From: an uncultured Oscillospiraceae bacterium
GTDB taxonomy: Bacteria; Bacillota; Clostridia; Oscillospirales; Acutalibacteraceae
Assembly (NCBI GenBank): GCA_900546735.1
Contig: URDW01000030.1
Location: 1-16,162, forward strand
Reading direction: 5' to 3'
Length of the DNA stretch: 16,162 nucleotides
Both the position numbers and the translations under genes were made by a program. How positions within the stretch are numbered: position 1 is the stretch's first letter; every line of letters begins with the position of its first letter. Positions 1 to 5,765 of the stretch are shown in pieces. The notes beneath the pieces are model-generated. The model saw only the letters and a program-made list of their open reading frames with translations. It ran no database searches and was not told the origin of the DNA.

Positions 1-19
1 AGATGTGTATAAGAGACAG
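1..19 (+). other. Nextera/Tn5 mosaic-end adapter remnant (left end)
   Basis: The first 19 bases, AGATGTGTATAAGAGACAG, are the Tn5 transposase mosaic end used in tagmentation libraries. The reverse complement closes the window. This is library sequence and not part of the organism. The biological sequence starts at about position 20. Confidence 0.97.
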
Positions 20-73
20 CCGCCAGGAATCAAGCCTTAATAAAAATTAATAAAAAATTCAGCACGCCCTTTC

Positions 74-102
74 TTTACATTACCAGACAAGTGTGCTATT
101 AT
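74..102 (+). promoter_or_regulatory. Sigma-70-type promoter for the glycosyltransferase operon
   Basis: A -35 element TTTACA (74-79, 5 of 6 consensus) is separated by exactly 17 bases from a -10 element TATTAT (97-102, 5 of 6). Transcription would start near 109 and leave a leader of about 58 bases before the GTG start at 167. Two tandem copies of TTAATAAAAA (37-46 and 47-56) lie just upstream and could act as an UP element. The assignment rests on consensus match only. Confidence 0.6.
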
Positions 103-166
103 TTATTAACCAAAAATCTCCGCAAATTCAGTGAATTTATTTTTATAAAATGTTTCGAGGTGCAAA

Positions 167-1360
167 GTGGACAAAAAATTAAAAATTGCCCTGGGCACAG
201 ACGCATTTCCCCCGAATGTAGACGGCATCGTCTACACCGTTATGAATTACGCCAATTACCTGCAGAAAATGGGCTGCGACGTGACGGTGGTCACACCGGA
301 AAACCCGGCGGCCGGCAAAGACCGTTACCCTTTTCATGTGTACCGCTACCAGAACCTGAAAATTCCGAACAAAGACAAATACCCCATTGGCTGGCCGTTT
401 AAAAAGAAGTTTCGCATGGACATTAAAAACATGCACTTTGACCTTCTGCACTCGCACTGCCCGCTTGCGACCTCGTACTTTTTCCGCCTGGTCAAGCGCG
501 TGCAGGACGTGCCGGTCATTTTGACCTACCACACCAAATATGAGTACGACATTCTGGAACGTGTGCATGTGCGCTATCTTTCGGAATTTGCAAAACGATT
601 TTTGCGCAACAACATCTACGCGGCAGACGAAGTTTGGGTGCCGAGCCGCGGCACGGTGGACAGCCTGCGCAAATTCGGCTATGCCGGCAACGTGGTCGTT
701 ATGCCAAACGGCGTAGATATGGAGCGCGGCGCCGCGGCGCAGACACAGGTCGATGCTGTTCGCCAGAAGTACGGGCTGAAGCCCGGCGTACCGACGCTGA
801 TTTTTGTAGGCCGCATCATGTGGTACAAAAACCTGCAGATCGTTTTAGACGCGCTGCACAGGCTGAAAAACAGCGGCACCGCCTTTCAGCTGCTGATGAT
901 CGGCGGCGGCAAAAACTGCGGCCAGGTCAAGCGCTATGTGCGAAAGATAGGCCTTGAAAACGAGGTGATCTTTACCGGCATCATCCACGACCGCGGCAAA
1001 CTGAAAGCCTGCTATTCGGCCGCCGATCTTTTGGTGTTCCCCTCCACATTTGATACGAACGGCCTGGTGGTGCGCGAAGCGGCCGCCTGCGGCGTGGCAA
1101 GCCTTTTGGTGCGCGGTTCATGCGCGGCCGAAGGCATTGCAGACAATGAAACCGGTTTTTTGTGCGAAGAGTCGACCGAAAGCTTTGAAGAGCGCCTGCG
1201 CACACTGCTGGCCGACCCCGAACAGATGCGCAGGGTCGGCGAAAACGCCTGCGAAAAAATCTACCTTTCGTGGGAGGACGCGGTGGACAACGCCTATAAA
1301 AGATATGAACAGGTCGTAGAAGAATATGACAGATTCCGCAAAACAAAAAAGCAGCGCTGA
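167..1360 (+). CDS. Family 4 (GT-B) glycosyltransferase, possibly membrane-glycolipid type
   Basis: A 397-residue cytosolic or membrane-associated retaining glycosyltransferase expected to move a sugar from a nucleotide-sugar donor to a lipid or glycan acceptor. The N-terminal acceptor domain (about 5-185) has the GT4 opening FPPNVDGIVYTVMNYANYL and a YHTKYEYD segment reminiscent of glucosyl-diacylglycerol synthases. The C-terminal donor domain (about 195-385) has PNGVD (180-184), VGRIMWYKN (214-222) and the nucleotide-sugar signature DTNGLVVRE (296-304). In this signature the first Glu of the usual E-x7-E is Asp296, while Glu304 is kept. The start is GTG, chosen because GAGGTG (157-162) lies just upstream and the protein opens at the Rossmann strand. 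The last 35 bases overlap the next gene, so the two are probably co-transcribed and translationally coupled. The exact acceptor cannot be read from the sequence. Confidence 0.9.
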   Translation: MDKKLKIALGTDAFPPNVDGIVYTVMNYANYLQKMGCDVTVVTPENPAAGKDRYPFHVYRYQNLKIPNKDKYPIGWPFKKKFRMDIKNMHFDLLHSHCPLATSYFFRLVKRVQDVPVILTYHTKYEYDILERVHVRYLSEFAKRFLRNNIYAADEVWVPSRGTVDSLRKFGYAGNVVVMPNGVDMERGAAAQTQVDAVRQKYGLKPGVPTLIFVGRIMWYKNLQIVLDALHRLKNSGTAFQLLMIGGGKNCGQVKRYVRKIGLENEVIFTGIIHDRGKLKACYSAADLLVFPSTFDTNGLVVREAAACGVASLLVRGSCAAEGIADNETGFLCEESTESFEERLRTLLADPEQMRRVGENACEKIYLSWEDAVDNAYKRYEQVVEEYDRFRKTKKQR

Positions 1361-1973
1361 AACCGGCGCCGCATGCCTGACGGCCTGTGTGCAAGCCGCT
1401 GCGGAAAACGATGAAACGATCGTGCACGGCACGTTTACGGAAAACGGCACGGGTGAGGATTTCAGCGGCGCGTCCTTTCGGGCGTGCCGTTTTTTGCGCT
1501 GCAGCCTGACCGGCTGCGATTTTACCGGCTGTGATTTTACCGAAACAGTGTTTGAGGGCTGCAATTTTTCCGGCAGCACGTTTCGCGACTGTACGTTTTT
1601 GGGCTGCACGGTGCAAAACGCCAAATGGACCGGCGCAGATTTCAGCGGCGCCTATTTCAAAAACTGCACGGTAAAAGGCTGTATGCTGAACCTGGCGGCG
1701 TTTGACAGCTGCCGGGTACAAAGCACCGAACTGACCGGCTGCGACTGCACCGGCGCATCGCTTTGCGCCGTAAGCTGGAAGCAGGTGCATGCAGCAGACT
1801 GCAAGCTGGTGGAAAACAATTTTTTCAAAACTTCCCTGTCCGGCGCCGACCTGTCGCCCTGCCGGTTCGAAGCGCCCATGGTTTCCAGCGACCTGACGGA
1901 GCTGCACGGCGCGAAAATGACGCCCCTGCAGTTTGACGGCCTGGCCGGACTGCTGAAGATCAAATTGGTTTGA
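1326..1973 (+). CDS. Cysteine-rich pentapeptide-repeat protein
   Basis: A 215-residue protein built almost entirely of tandem pentapeptides, in unbroken register from about residue 44 (EDFSG) to 188 (PMVSS), 29 units. This predicts a right-handed quadrilateral beta-helix of about seven coils. The usual A/C(D/N)(L/F)xx pattern is clear, for example CDFTG CDFTE and ADFSG. Thirteen of the 29 units carry Cys at the inward-facing i-2 position, and the whole protein has 17 Cys. The fold is shared with Qnr and MfpA, which mimic DNA and protect gyrase, but nothing here proves that role. No signal peptide or membrane segment is seen, so it is probably cytosolic. The ATG lies inside the glycosyltransferase gene (35-base overlap), and a terminator follows 37 bases after the stop. 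Confidence 0.85.
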   Translation: MTDSAKQKSSAETGAACLTACVQAAAENDETIVHGTFTENGTGEDFSGASFRACRFLRCSLTGCDFTGCDFTETVFEGCNFSGSTFRDCTFLGCTVQNAKWTGADFSGAYFKNCTVKGCMLNLAAFDSCRVQSTELTGCDCTGASLCAVSWKQVHAADCKLVENNFFKTSLSGADLSPCRFEAPMVSSDLTELHGAKMTPLQFDGLAGLLKIKLV

Positions 1974-2010
1974 AAACCGAATTTTACACATTTGCACAAG
2001 CGCCATTACA

Positions 2011-2036
2011 AAAAGGACCGGTTGTCCGGTCCTTTT
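2011..2036. terminator. Bidirectional intrinsic terminator
   Basis: A perfect 11-bp stem AAAAGGACCGG (2011-2021) pairs with CCGGTCCTTTT (2026-2036) around a TTGT loop. It has A/T tracts on both sides and sits between the convergent pentapeptide gene (plus) and methyltransferase gene (minus), so it can end both transcripts. Confidence 0.9.
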
Positions 2037-2052
2037 ATATTTTAAACATGTT

Positions 2053-2787
2053 TTATTCCTTTTTATCTGCGCGCAGCAAAAGCATCATCGGACGGCGCAT
2101 TTCATCCGGCATGCCGGGCAGGTGCAGCACGGTCTGTGGCGGCATCGGCTCTTTTAAATCGGTCAGCGAAAATCCGTTTTGCAGCAGCGCGCCGACATAA
2201 GAAGTCAGCGTGCGGTGGTATTTAATAACATGCTCGCCGAGAAAGACCGCGTCGCGCTGCCCCTCGTAAAAATAGCGGTCGACCGGAAAGTGGAGAATAT
2301 TGCCGTTTTCATCATAATACCAGTCCTGGCTGCCGTAGGCCGTGAACGTTGGGTGCTCGACCGAAAAGACAAACGTGCCGCCCGGTGCGAGCCAAGCGGC
2401 GATCTTTTGCACCAGCGCATCAAAATCGCGCACATAGTGAAACGCAAGCGAACTGAGCACCACGTCAAACGAAGCCGGCGAAAACGCCAGATCCTCCATA
2501 GCACCGCAGCAGTAAGCGATTTGAGGAGCCGCATTCTTTTGCCGGGCAATTTCCAGCATTTTTTCAGACAGATCGACGCCAAGCACACTTTTTGCGCCGT
2601 GTTCGGCCGCATATTTGCAGTGCCAGCCATAACCGCAGCCAAGATCCAGCACACGCTTACCCGCAAAAGAAGGGAGCATTTTTTCAAGCGCCGGCCACTC
2701 GCCGGCGCCGGCCAGGCCGAGACGCGAGCGGGTCATTTCGGCATATTTTTTAAAAAATACAGGGTCGTCGTACTTATCTTCTTTCAT
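2053..2787 (-). CDS. Class I SAM-dependent methyltransferase
   Basis: A 244-residue Rossmann-fold methyltransferase that should transfer a methyl group from S-adenosylmethionine to an unidentified small substrate. Motif I is VLDLGCGYG (46-54). The acidic residue ending strand 2 is Asp72 in GVDLSEKML, and the region FDVVLSSLAFHYV (107-119) and LAPGG (133-137) match the methyltransferase 11/25 layout. The C-terminal third (about 145-244) carries the substrate side, including EHPTF. The ATG start has AAGGA five bases upstream. It lies 15 bases after the phosphotransferase stop and is the last gene of the nrdR operon. The substrate cannot be named. The family also contains antibiotic- and metabolite-modifying enzymes, which is worth noting next to an APH-like gene. 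Confidence 0.9.
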   Translation of the reverse strand: MKEDKYDDPVFFKKYAEMTRSRLGLAGAGEWPALEKMLPSFAGKRVLDLGCGYGWHCKYAAEHGAKSVLGVDLSEKMLEIARQKNAAPQIAYCCGAMEDLAFSPASFDVVLSSLAFHYVRDFDALVQKIAAWLAPGGTFVFSVEHPTFTAYGSQDWYYDENGNILHFPVDRYFYEGQRDAVFLGEHVIKYHRTLTSYVGALLQNGFSLTDLKEPMPPQTVLHLPGMPDEMRRPMMLLLRADKKE

Positions 2788-2802
2788 GTGTCCTTTGCAA
2801 CC

Positions 2803-3594
2803 TCAAAAAAGCTCGTCCAGCAATATGTAATATTTTATCTTTTCATGATCCGGTGTAAGGCCAAGGCAGTCAAAAAAAGACGCCGAGACGGCCGCAAACG
2901 CATCTGCCCCAAGGCGCGCCTTTAAATTATGCTGCAGACTGCGCAGGCCAAGCGCCAGGTCCTGCCAGCCGTCGCCAAGACCGCAGTGCCCGACGTCTAC
3001 AAAACCGCTGACCGTGCCGCCCTGCACCAAAATGTTCGGCAAACAGAAATCGCCGTGCACAAAGCCCGGTTCACACGGCGGCACATGCTGCTCCAGCCAC
3101 GCAAGAAGCGCGGCAGGGTTCTGAAAACCGCCGGAGCCGTATGTGCCCGGCTCTGCATTCGACACAGAGCACTGCTTTCTTTGCACGCGCACGCGCGCAG
3201 CCGGCAAAAGTGCGCCGGTACCGGCATCGAACGGACAGTCGGACAAATCGGCGCAGCGCAGCAGCGTATAAGCTTCGGTAAGCAGACGCACCAGCTGTTG
3301 CGGGTCGCGCAGGTACACTTCATCACAAAGCATGCGCCCCGGCAGACGTTCCATAAGCAAAAATGCGCGGCCATGCACCTCTTCATAATGCACGACGCGG
3401 GGCACAGGCAGACGGCCGGCAAGATAAGCGAGCCGTTCTTTTTCTGCACGAATGGCCGGCACGCCGCGCCCGGTTTTCAGCACAAGGCGGTCAAACAGCC
3501 ACACCTGGGCGCCGGACTGCCCAATACAGTCGCGCACGCAGGACTGCCGCGCCGTGAGTTCCTGAACCTTTTTCGGCCACCGGTGCAGCTGCAT
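2803..3594 (-). CDS. APH(3')-like aminoglycoside phosphotransferase homologue
   Basis: A 263-residue kinase-fold enzyme, almost exactly the length of APH(3')-IIIa (264). It should use ATP to phosphorylate a hydroxyl of an aminoglycoside or similar sugar alcohol. The whole catalytic set is visible: Lys40 in LVLK, the alpha-C Glu51 in AEKERL, the Brenner motif HGDFCLPN with Asp182 and Asn187, and the metal-binding Asp200 in FVDVG. WQDLAL follows, as in APH(3') enzymes. The C-terminus PDHEKIKYYILLDELF is almost the same as that of APH(3')-IIIa from memory, with substitutions only at the first positions. A GTG at 3603 would add three residues, but GGAGG at 3604-3608 abuts that GTG and sits 9 bases from the ATG at 3594, so the ATG is chosen. 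It is the middle gene of the nrdR operon, with gaps of 20 and 15 bases. Resistance activity is inference. Confidence 0.85.
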   Translation of the reverse strand: MQLHRWPKKVQELTARQSCVRDCIGQSGAQVWLFDRLVLKTGRGVPAIRAEKERLAYLAGRLPVPRVVHYEEVHGRAFLLMERLPGRMLCDEVYLRDPQQLVRLLTEAYTLLRCADLSDCPFDAGTGALLPAARVRVQRKQCSVSNAEPGTYGSGGFQNPAALLAWLEQHVPPCEPGFVHGDFCLPNILVQGGTVSGFVDVGHCGLGDGWQDLALGLRSLQHNLKARLGADAFAAVSASFFDCLGLTPDHEKIKYYILLDELF

Positions 3595-3603
3595 GATTGA
3601 CAC

Positions 3604-3608
3604 CCTCC
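3604..3608 (-). promoter_or_regulatory. Ribosome binding site that fixes the APH-like start
   Basis: On the minus strand GGAGG touches an upstream GTG and lies nine bases from the ATG at 3594. Spacing therefore favours the ATG. Confidence 0.7.
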
Positions 3609-3614
3609 GACAAG

Positions 3615-4061
3615 TCAGGACAGCTTTGCCAGCTCTTCCTTAAAAGCCTCGGCGCTGTCAAATTCCTTATACACACTGGCGAAACGGACGTAGGCCACCT
3701 CGTCAATGTCGCGCAGCTTTTCCATTGTCATTTCACCAATGCGCACACTGGTGACCTCCCGCTCCAGTGTGGACTGCAGCTGCGTTTCGATGCTGTCGAT
3801 GGCCTGTTCCAGCACCTGGATCGTGACCGGGCGCTTTTCACAGGCGCGCAGCATGCCCTTAAGCAGCTTGTTGCGGTCGAACACTTCGCGGCTTTTGTCT
3901 TTTTTAATGACGATAATGGGCAGGTCTTCAATGATTTCATACGTTGTAAAACGTTTTTTGCACTGCAGGCACTCGCGTCTTCTGCGGATGCGTTCGTTTT
4001 CATCGGTCGGGCGGGAGTCAATGACCCGGCTTTCCGAATAACCGCAAAACGGACATTTCAT
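3615..4061 (-). CDS. nrdR: Transcriptional repressor NrdR
   Basis: A 148-residue NrdR, the usual length, which represses ribonucleotide reductase operons when its ATP-cone binds ATP/dATP. The N-terminal zinc ribbon has Cys3, Cys6 (MKCPFCG), Cys31 and Cys34 (CLQC), followed by the family signature KRFTTYE. The ATP-cone (about 49-139) follows and contains [20 protein letters not shown]. The frame is open for seven more residues upstream, but the canonical MKCPFCG start has GGAGG eight bases before it (4070-4074), so 4061 is chosen. It is the first gene of a three-gene operon. Its probable target nrdDG lies 1.2 kb upstream on the same strand, beyond the Nudix pair, and its own promoter contains an NrdR-box-like sequence. 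Confidence 0.97.
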   Translation of the reverse strand: MKCPFCGYSESRVIDSRPTDENERIRRRRECLQCKKRFTTYEIIEDLPIIVIKKDKSREVFDRNKLLKGMLRACEKRPVTIQVLEQAIDSIETQLQSTLEREVTSVRIGEMTMEKLRDIDEVAYVRFASVYKEFDSAEAFKEELAKLS

Positions 4062-4069
4062 GACAAATT

Positions 4070-4074
4070 CCTCC
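4070..4074 (-). promoter_or_regulatory. Ribosome binding site deciding the nrdR start
   Basis: GGAGG on the minus strand lies eight bases before the ATG of MKCPFCG. It would sit inside the longer reading, which rules the longer start out. Confidence 0.8.
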
Positions 4075-4127
4075 AAAAACAAGCAAGATCAAGCAAACGG
4101 ATTTAACATTAATATTTTGACCATTTT

Positions 4128-4156
4128 ATTTTAGCACAACATATTGTAAAAAGCAA
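4128..4156 (-). promoter_or_regulatory. Candidate nrdR operon promoter with NrdR-box-like spacer
   Basis: On the minus strand TTGCTT (4156-4151) is followed by a 17-base spacer and TAAAAT (4133-4128, 5 of 6 of the -10 consensus). The start of transcription would fall near 4121, giving a leader of about 60 bases. Bases 4136-4147, ACAACATATTGT, lie in the spacer. They match 11 of 12 core positions of the NrdR box as I remember it (ACwATATATwGT), which would suit autoregulation. The -35 is weak (3 of 6). Confidence 0.5.
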
Positions 4157-4191
4157 CAAGCGATTCATAGATGTTGAAACCGGGTGACATG

Positions 4192-4222
4192 AAAAAAGAC
4201 GCAAACACTTTGCGTCTTTTTT
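4192..4222. terminator. Intrinsic terminator after the Nudix/Cys-rich pair
   Basis: A perfect 14-bp stem AAAAAAGACGCAAA (4192-4205) pairs with TTTGCGTCTTTTTT (4209-4222) around a CAC loop. It lies 58 bases past the stop of the Cys-rich gene on the minus strand and isolates that pair from nrdR. Confidence 0.88.
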
Positions 4223-4280
4223 TCACGGCTGCCAGGGAAGCCACCCGGCCAGCCTCTTTTACAACCGGCCTGCACTTAGC

Positions 4281-4616
4281 TTACTTTTGAAATTCTTTTC
4301 TTAAAATTTCCGCCGGCGGCTCGATCTCATGCGCCAGCGTATGCTCGGTAAGCGCCGAAAGCTGCCTGAACTTTGCATTGAGCATGGGGCGCATGCAGTT
4401 TGGCACATGTTCACCGTGCGCCCGGTGAATGGCCACACAAGCCCGGCAGTCACCGTGGTAAGCGCAGGCCTTTTGGCAAGGGCAATGGTCCTGCTGCTGA
4501 TAAGCCCGGCGAAAATCCGAAACAAACGCAGCCTGCAGCCGCAGCCCCTCTGCCCGGTCACCGCGGTGAAACGCGGCCATGGCCGCTTTTTCTTTTTCGT
4601 TGCCGTCGATTTTCAT
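4281..4616 (-). CDS. Small cysteine-rich protein, unknown function
   Basis: A 111-residue protein I cannot assign. An N-terminal helical part (about 6-42) leads into a compact Cys/His cluster: Cys45, Cys47, Cys51, His54, Cys57, Cys60, His64 and Cys74. These lie in the segments HCPCQKAC, YHGDCRACVAIHR and VPNCMR. The spacing suggests a metal- or cluster-binding mini-domain that I recall seeing in Clostridia hypothetical proteins. The frame is open further upstream (to 4769), but that would overlap the Nudix gene. GGAGGG six bases before the ATG at 4616 fixes the start. It follows the Nudix gene by 49 bases and is probably co-transcribed with it. It has no signal peptide or membrane segment. 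Confidence 0.75.
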   Translation of the reverse strand: MKIDGNEKEKAAMAAFHRGDRAEGLRLQAAFVSDFRRAYQQQDHCPCQKACAYHGDCRACVAIHRAHGEHVPNCMRPMLNAKFRQLSALTEHTLAHEIEPPAEILRKEFQK

Positions 4617-4665
4617 ACAGTACCCTCCATCGATCCATATTGGCATTTTATTGGACTGCAGCCGG

Positions 4666-5163
4666 TCAAAACGCCGGCATTTTTGTAAATACGACTTTTT
4701 CCCCATCGGCAATGCCGCCGTATACCGCGTCGTCATACCGGCCGGTTTGCAGGTAATGCGCCACCACATACTGCGCCGTAAAGGGCATTTTCAGCTTGTG
4801 CACCTCGTCCAGTGCAAACCAGCGGCAAACGCCCTCGTTAGAGACCAGGTCACGCCGGCAGCCGTCTTTTAACGTGGCAAAGAAATAATAATTTTGCCGG
4901 ATCTCGGTATCGGTTCTGCGCAGGGTGACATAGCGCAGTTTCAGTCCGCTGAGCATATCCGGCGTCACCGACAGTTCCTCGCGCAGCTCCCGCAGCACGC
5001 ATGCCATGGCATCGTTTAACTCATTCTTTTCAAAATGGCCGCCGGCCGAACCGACCCAAACCCGGTTCACAACGCGGGAACCCTGCCGGTACAGCAAAAG
5101 CATTTTGCCGCCCTGCAAAAGATAGATGGACGTCATATTTCTTAATTTTCCGATGTTTTCCAT
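4666..5163 (-). CDS. Nudix hydrolase
   Basis: A 165-residue Nudix-fold protein expected to hydrolyse a nucleoside diphosphate linked to another moiety, using divalent metal. The Nudix helix is GGHFEKNELNDAMACVLREL followed by REELSV (41-66). The metal-ligand core R58-E-L-R-E-E63 is intact. Compared with the standard Gx5Ex7REUxEExGU, the segment before REL is two residues longer and the late Gly is Ser65. The start ATG is preceded by AGGGGG a few bases upstream. An internal ATG at residue 10 is possible. The gene begins just past the nrdG terminator, so it has little room for its own promoter and may depend partly on read-through from nrdDG. The substrate cannot be predicted. Confidence 0.88.
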   Translation of the reverse strand: MENIGKLRNMTSIYLLQGGKMLLLYRQGSRVVNRVWVGSAGGHFEKNELNDAMACVLRELREELSVTPDMLSGLKLRYVTLRRTDTEIRQNYYFFATLKDGCRRDLVSNEGVCRWFALDEVHKLKMPFTAQYVVAHYLQTGRYDDAVYGGIADGEKVVFTKMPAF

Positions 5164-5193
5164 ATTTCCCCCTGCAATGCTTATAAGTAAAAA

Positions 5194-5222
5194 GCCGGCG
5201 CAGACTTTTTGTCTGCGCCGGC
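5194..5222 (-). terminator. Intrinsic terminator of nrdDG
   Basis: A perfect 12-bp GC-rich stem GCCGGCGCAGAC (5194-5205) pairs with GTCTGCGCCGGC (5211-5222) around a five-base loop. On the minus strand it is followed by TTTTTACTT. It lies 24 bases past the nrdG stop. Confidence 0.92.
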
Positions 5223-5246
5223 ATAATTCGGATTTACCGACGTTTT

Positions 5247-5765
5247 TTACTGCAGATAAAGCACTTTTTCACCGCTTGCGAGCGTCTTTTTCACGTCGAT
5301 CACGTTCTGATTGGAAGAGCCGCGGAATTTCAGCGAAATGTCCTTAAGCGCCTCCACAAAGCGGCCGTCGACCAAAATATCGATCAGCTGAAGCATCGGC
5401 AGCGTGTCGTCCGTGTGGGCGCGCGACGGGCCGAGCAGCTCCTCGAGCGTGTAGCCTGAGTAGCACCAGATGTTTTTTTGCGGATACATCTCTTTCACGC
5501 GGCGCAAAAACGGCAAAAGCACCTTTTGGTTCTGCGGTTCAAACGGCTCGCCGCCGAGCAGCGACAGACCGCCGATATAGCTGCGCGAAAGCATTTGCAA
5601 AAGGCGGTCCTCGACCTCACGCGTAAAGGGCTTGCCGAACGAAAAATCCCACGTCTGCTGGTTAAAACAGTTGGGACAGTGGTGTGTGCAGCCCGAAACG
5701 AACAGGGAAACACGCACGCCCTCGCCGTTTGCAATGTCGCAGTCTTTGATCTCGCCGTAGTTCAT
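5247..5765 (-). CDS. nrdG: Anaerobic ribonucleoside-triphosphate reductase activating protein NrdG
   Basis: A 172-residue radical-SAM activase that uses a [4Fe-4S] cluster and SAM to generate the glycyl radical on NrdD. The cluster ligands are Cys26, Cys30 and Cys33 in CTHHCPNC (C-x3-C-x2-C), and the SAM-contacting GGEPFEP loop lies near residue 72. MNYGEIKDCDIANGEGVRVSLFV at the start is typical of the family and fixes the ATG, which overlaps the nrdD stop by one base (TAATG), so translation is coupled. The length is normal for NrdG. It is oxygen-sensitive and works in the cytosol as a partner of NrdD. Confidence 0.97.
   Translation of the reverse strand: MNYGEIKDCDIANGEGVRVSLFVSGCTHHCPNCFNQQTWDFSFGKPFTREVEDRLLQMLSRSYIGGLSLLGGEPFEPQNQKVLLPFLRRVKEMYPQKNIWCYSGYTLEELLGPSRAHTDDTLPMLQLIDILVDGRFVEALKDISLKFRGSSNQNVIDVKKTLASGEKVLYLQ

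Noticed and set aside
981..2006. Minus-strand open frame of 341 codons opposite the glycosyltransferase and pentapeptide genes.
   Set aside because: It covers two real genes and their junction, with low-complexity Arg/Ala composition typical of a GC-rich shadow frame.
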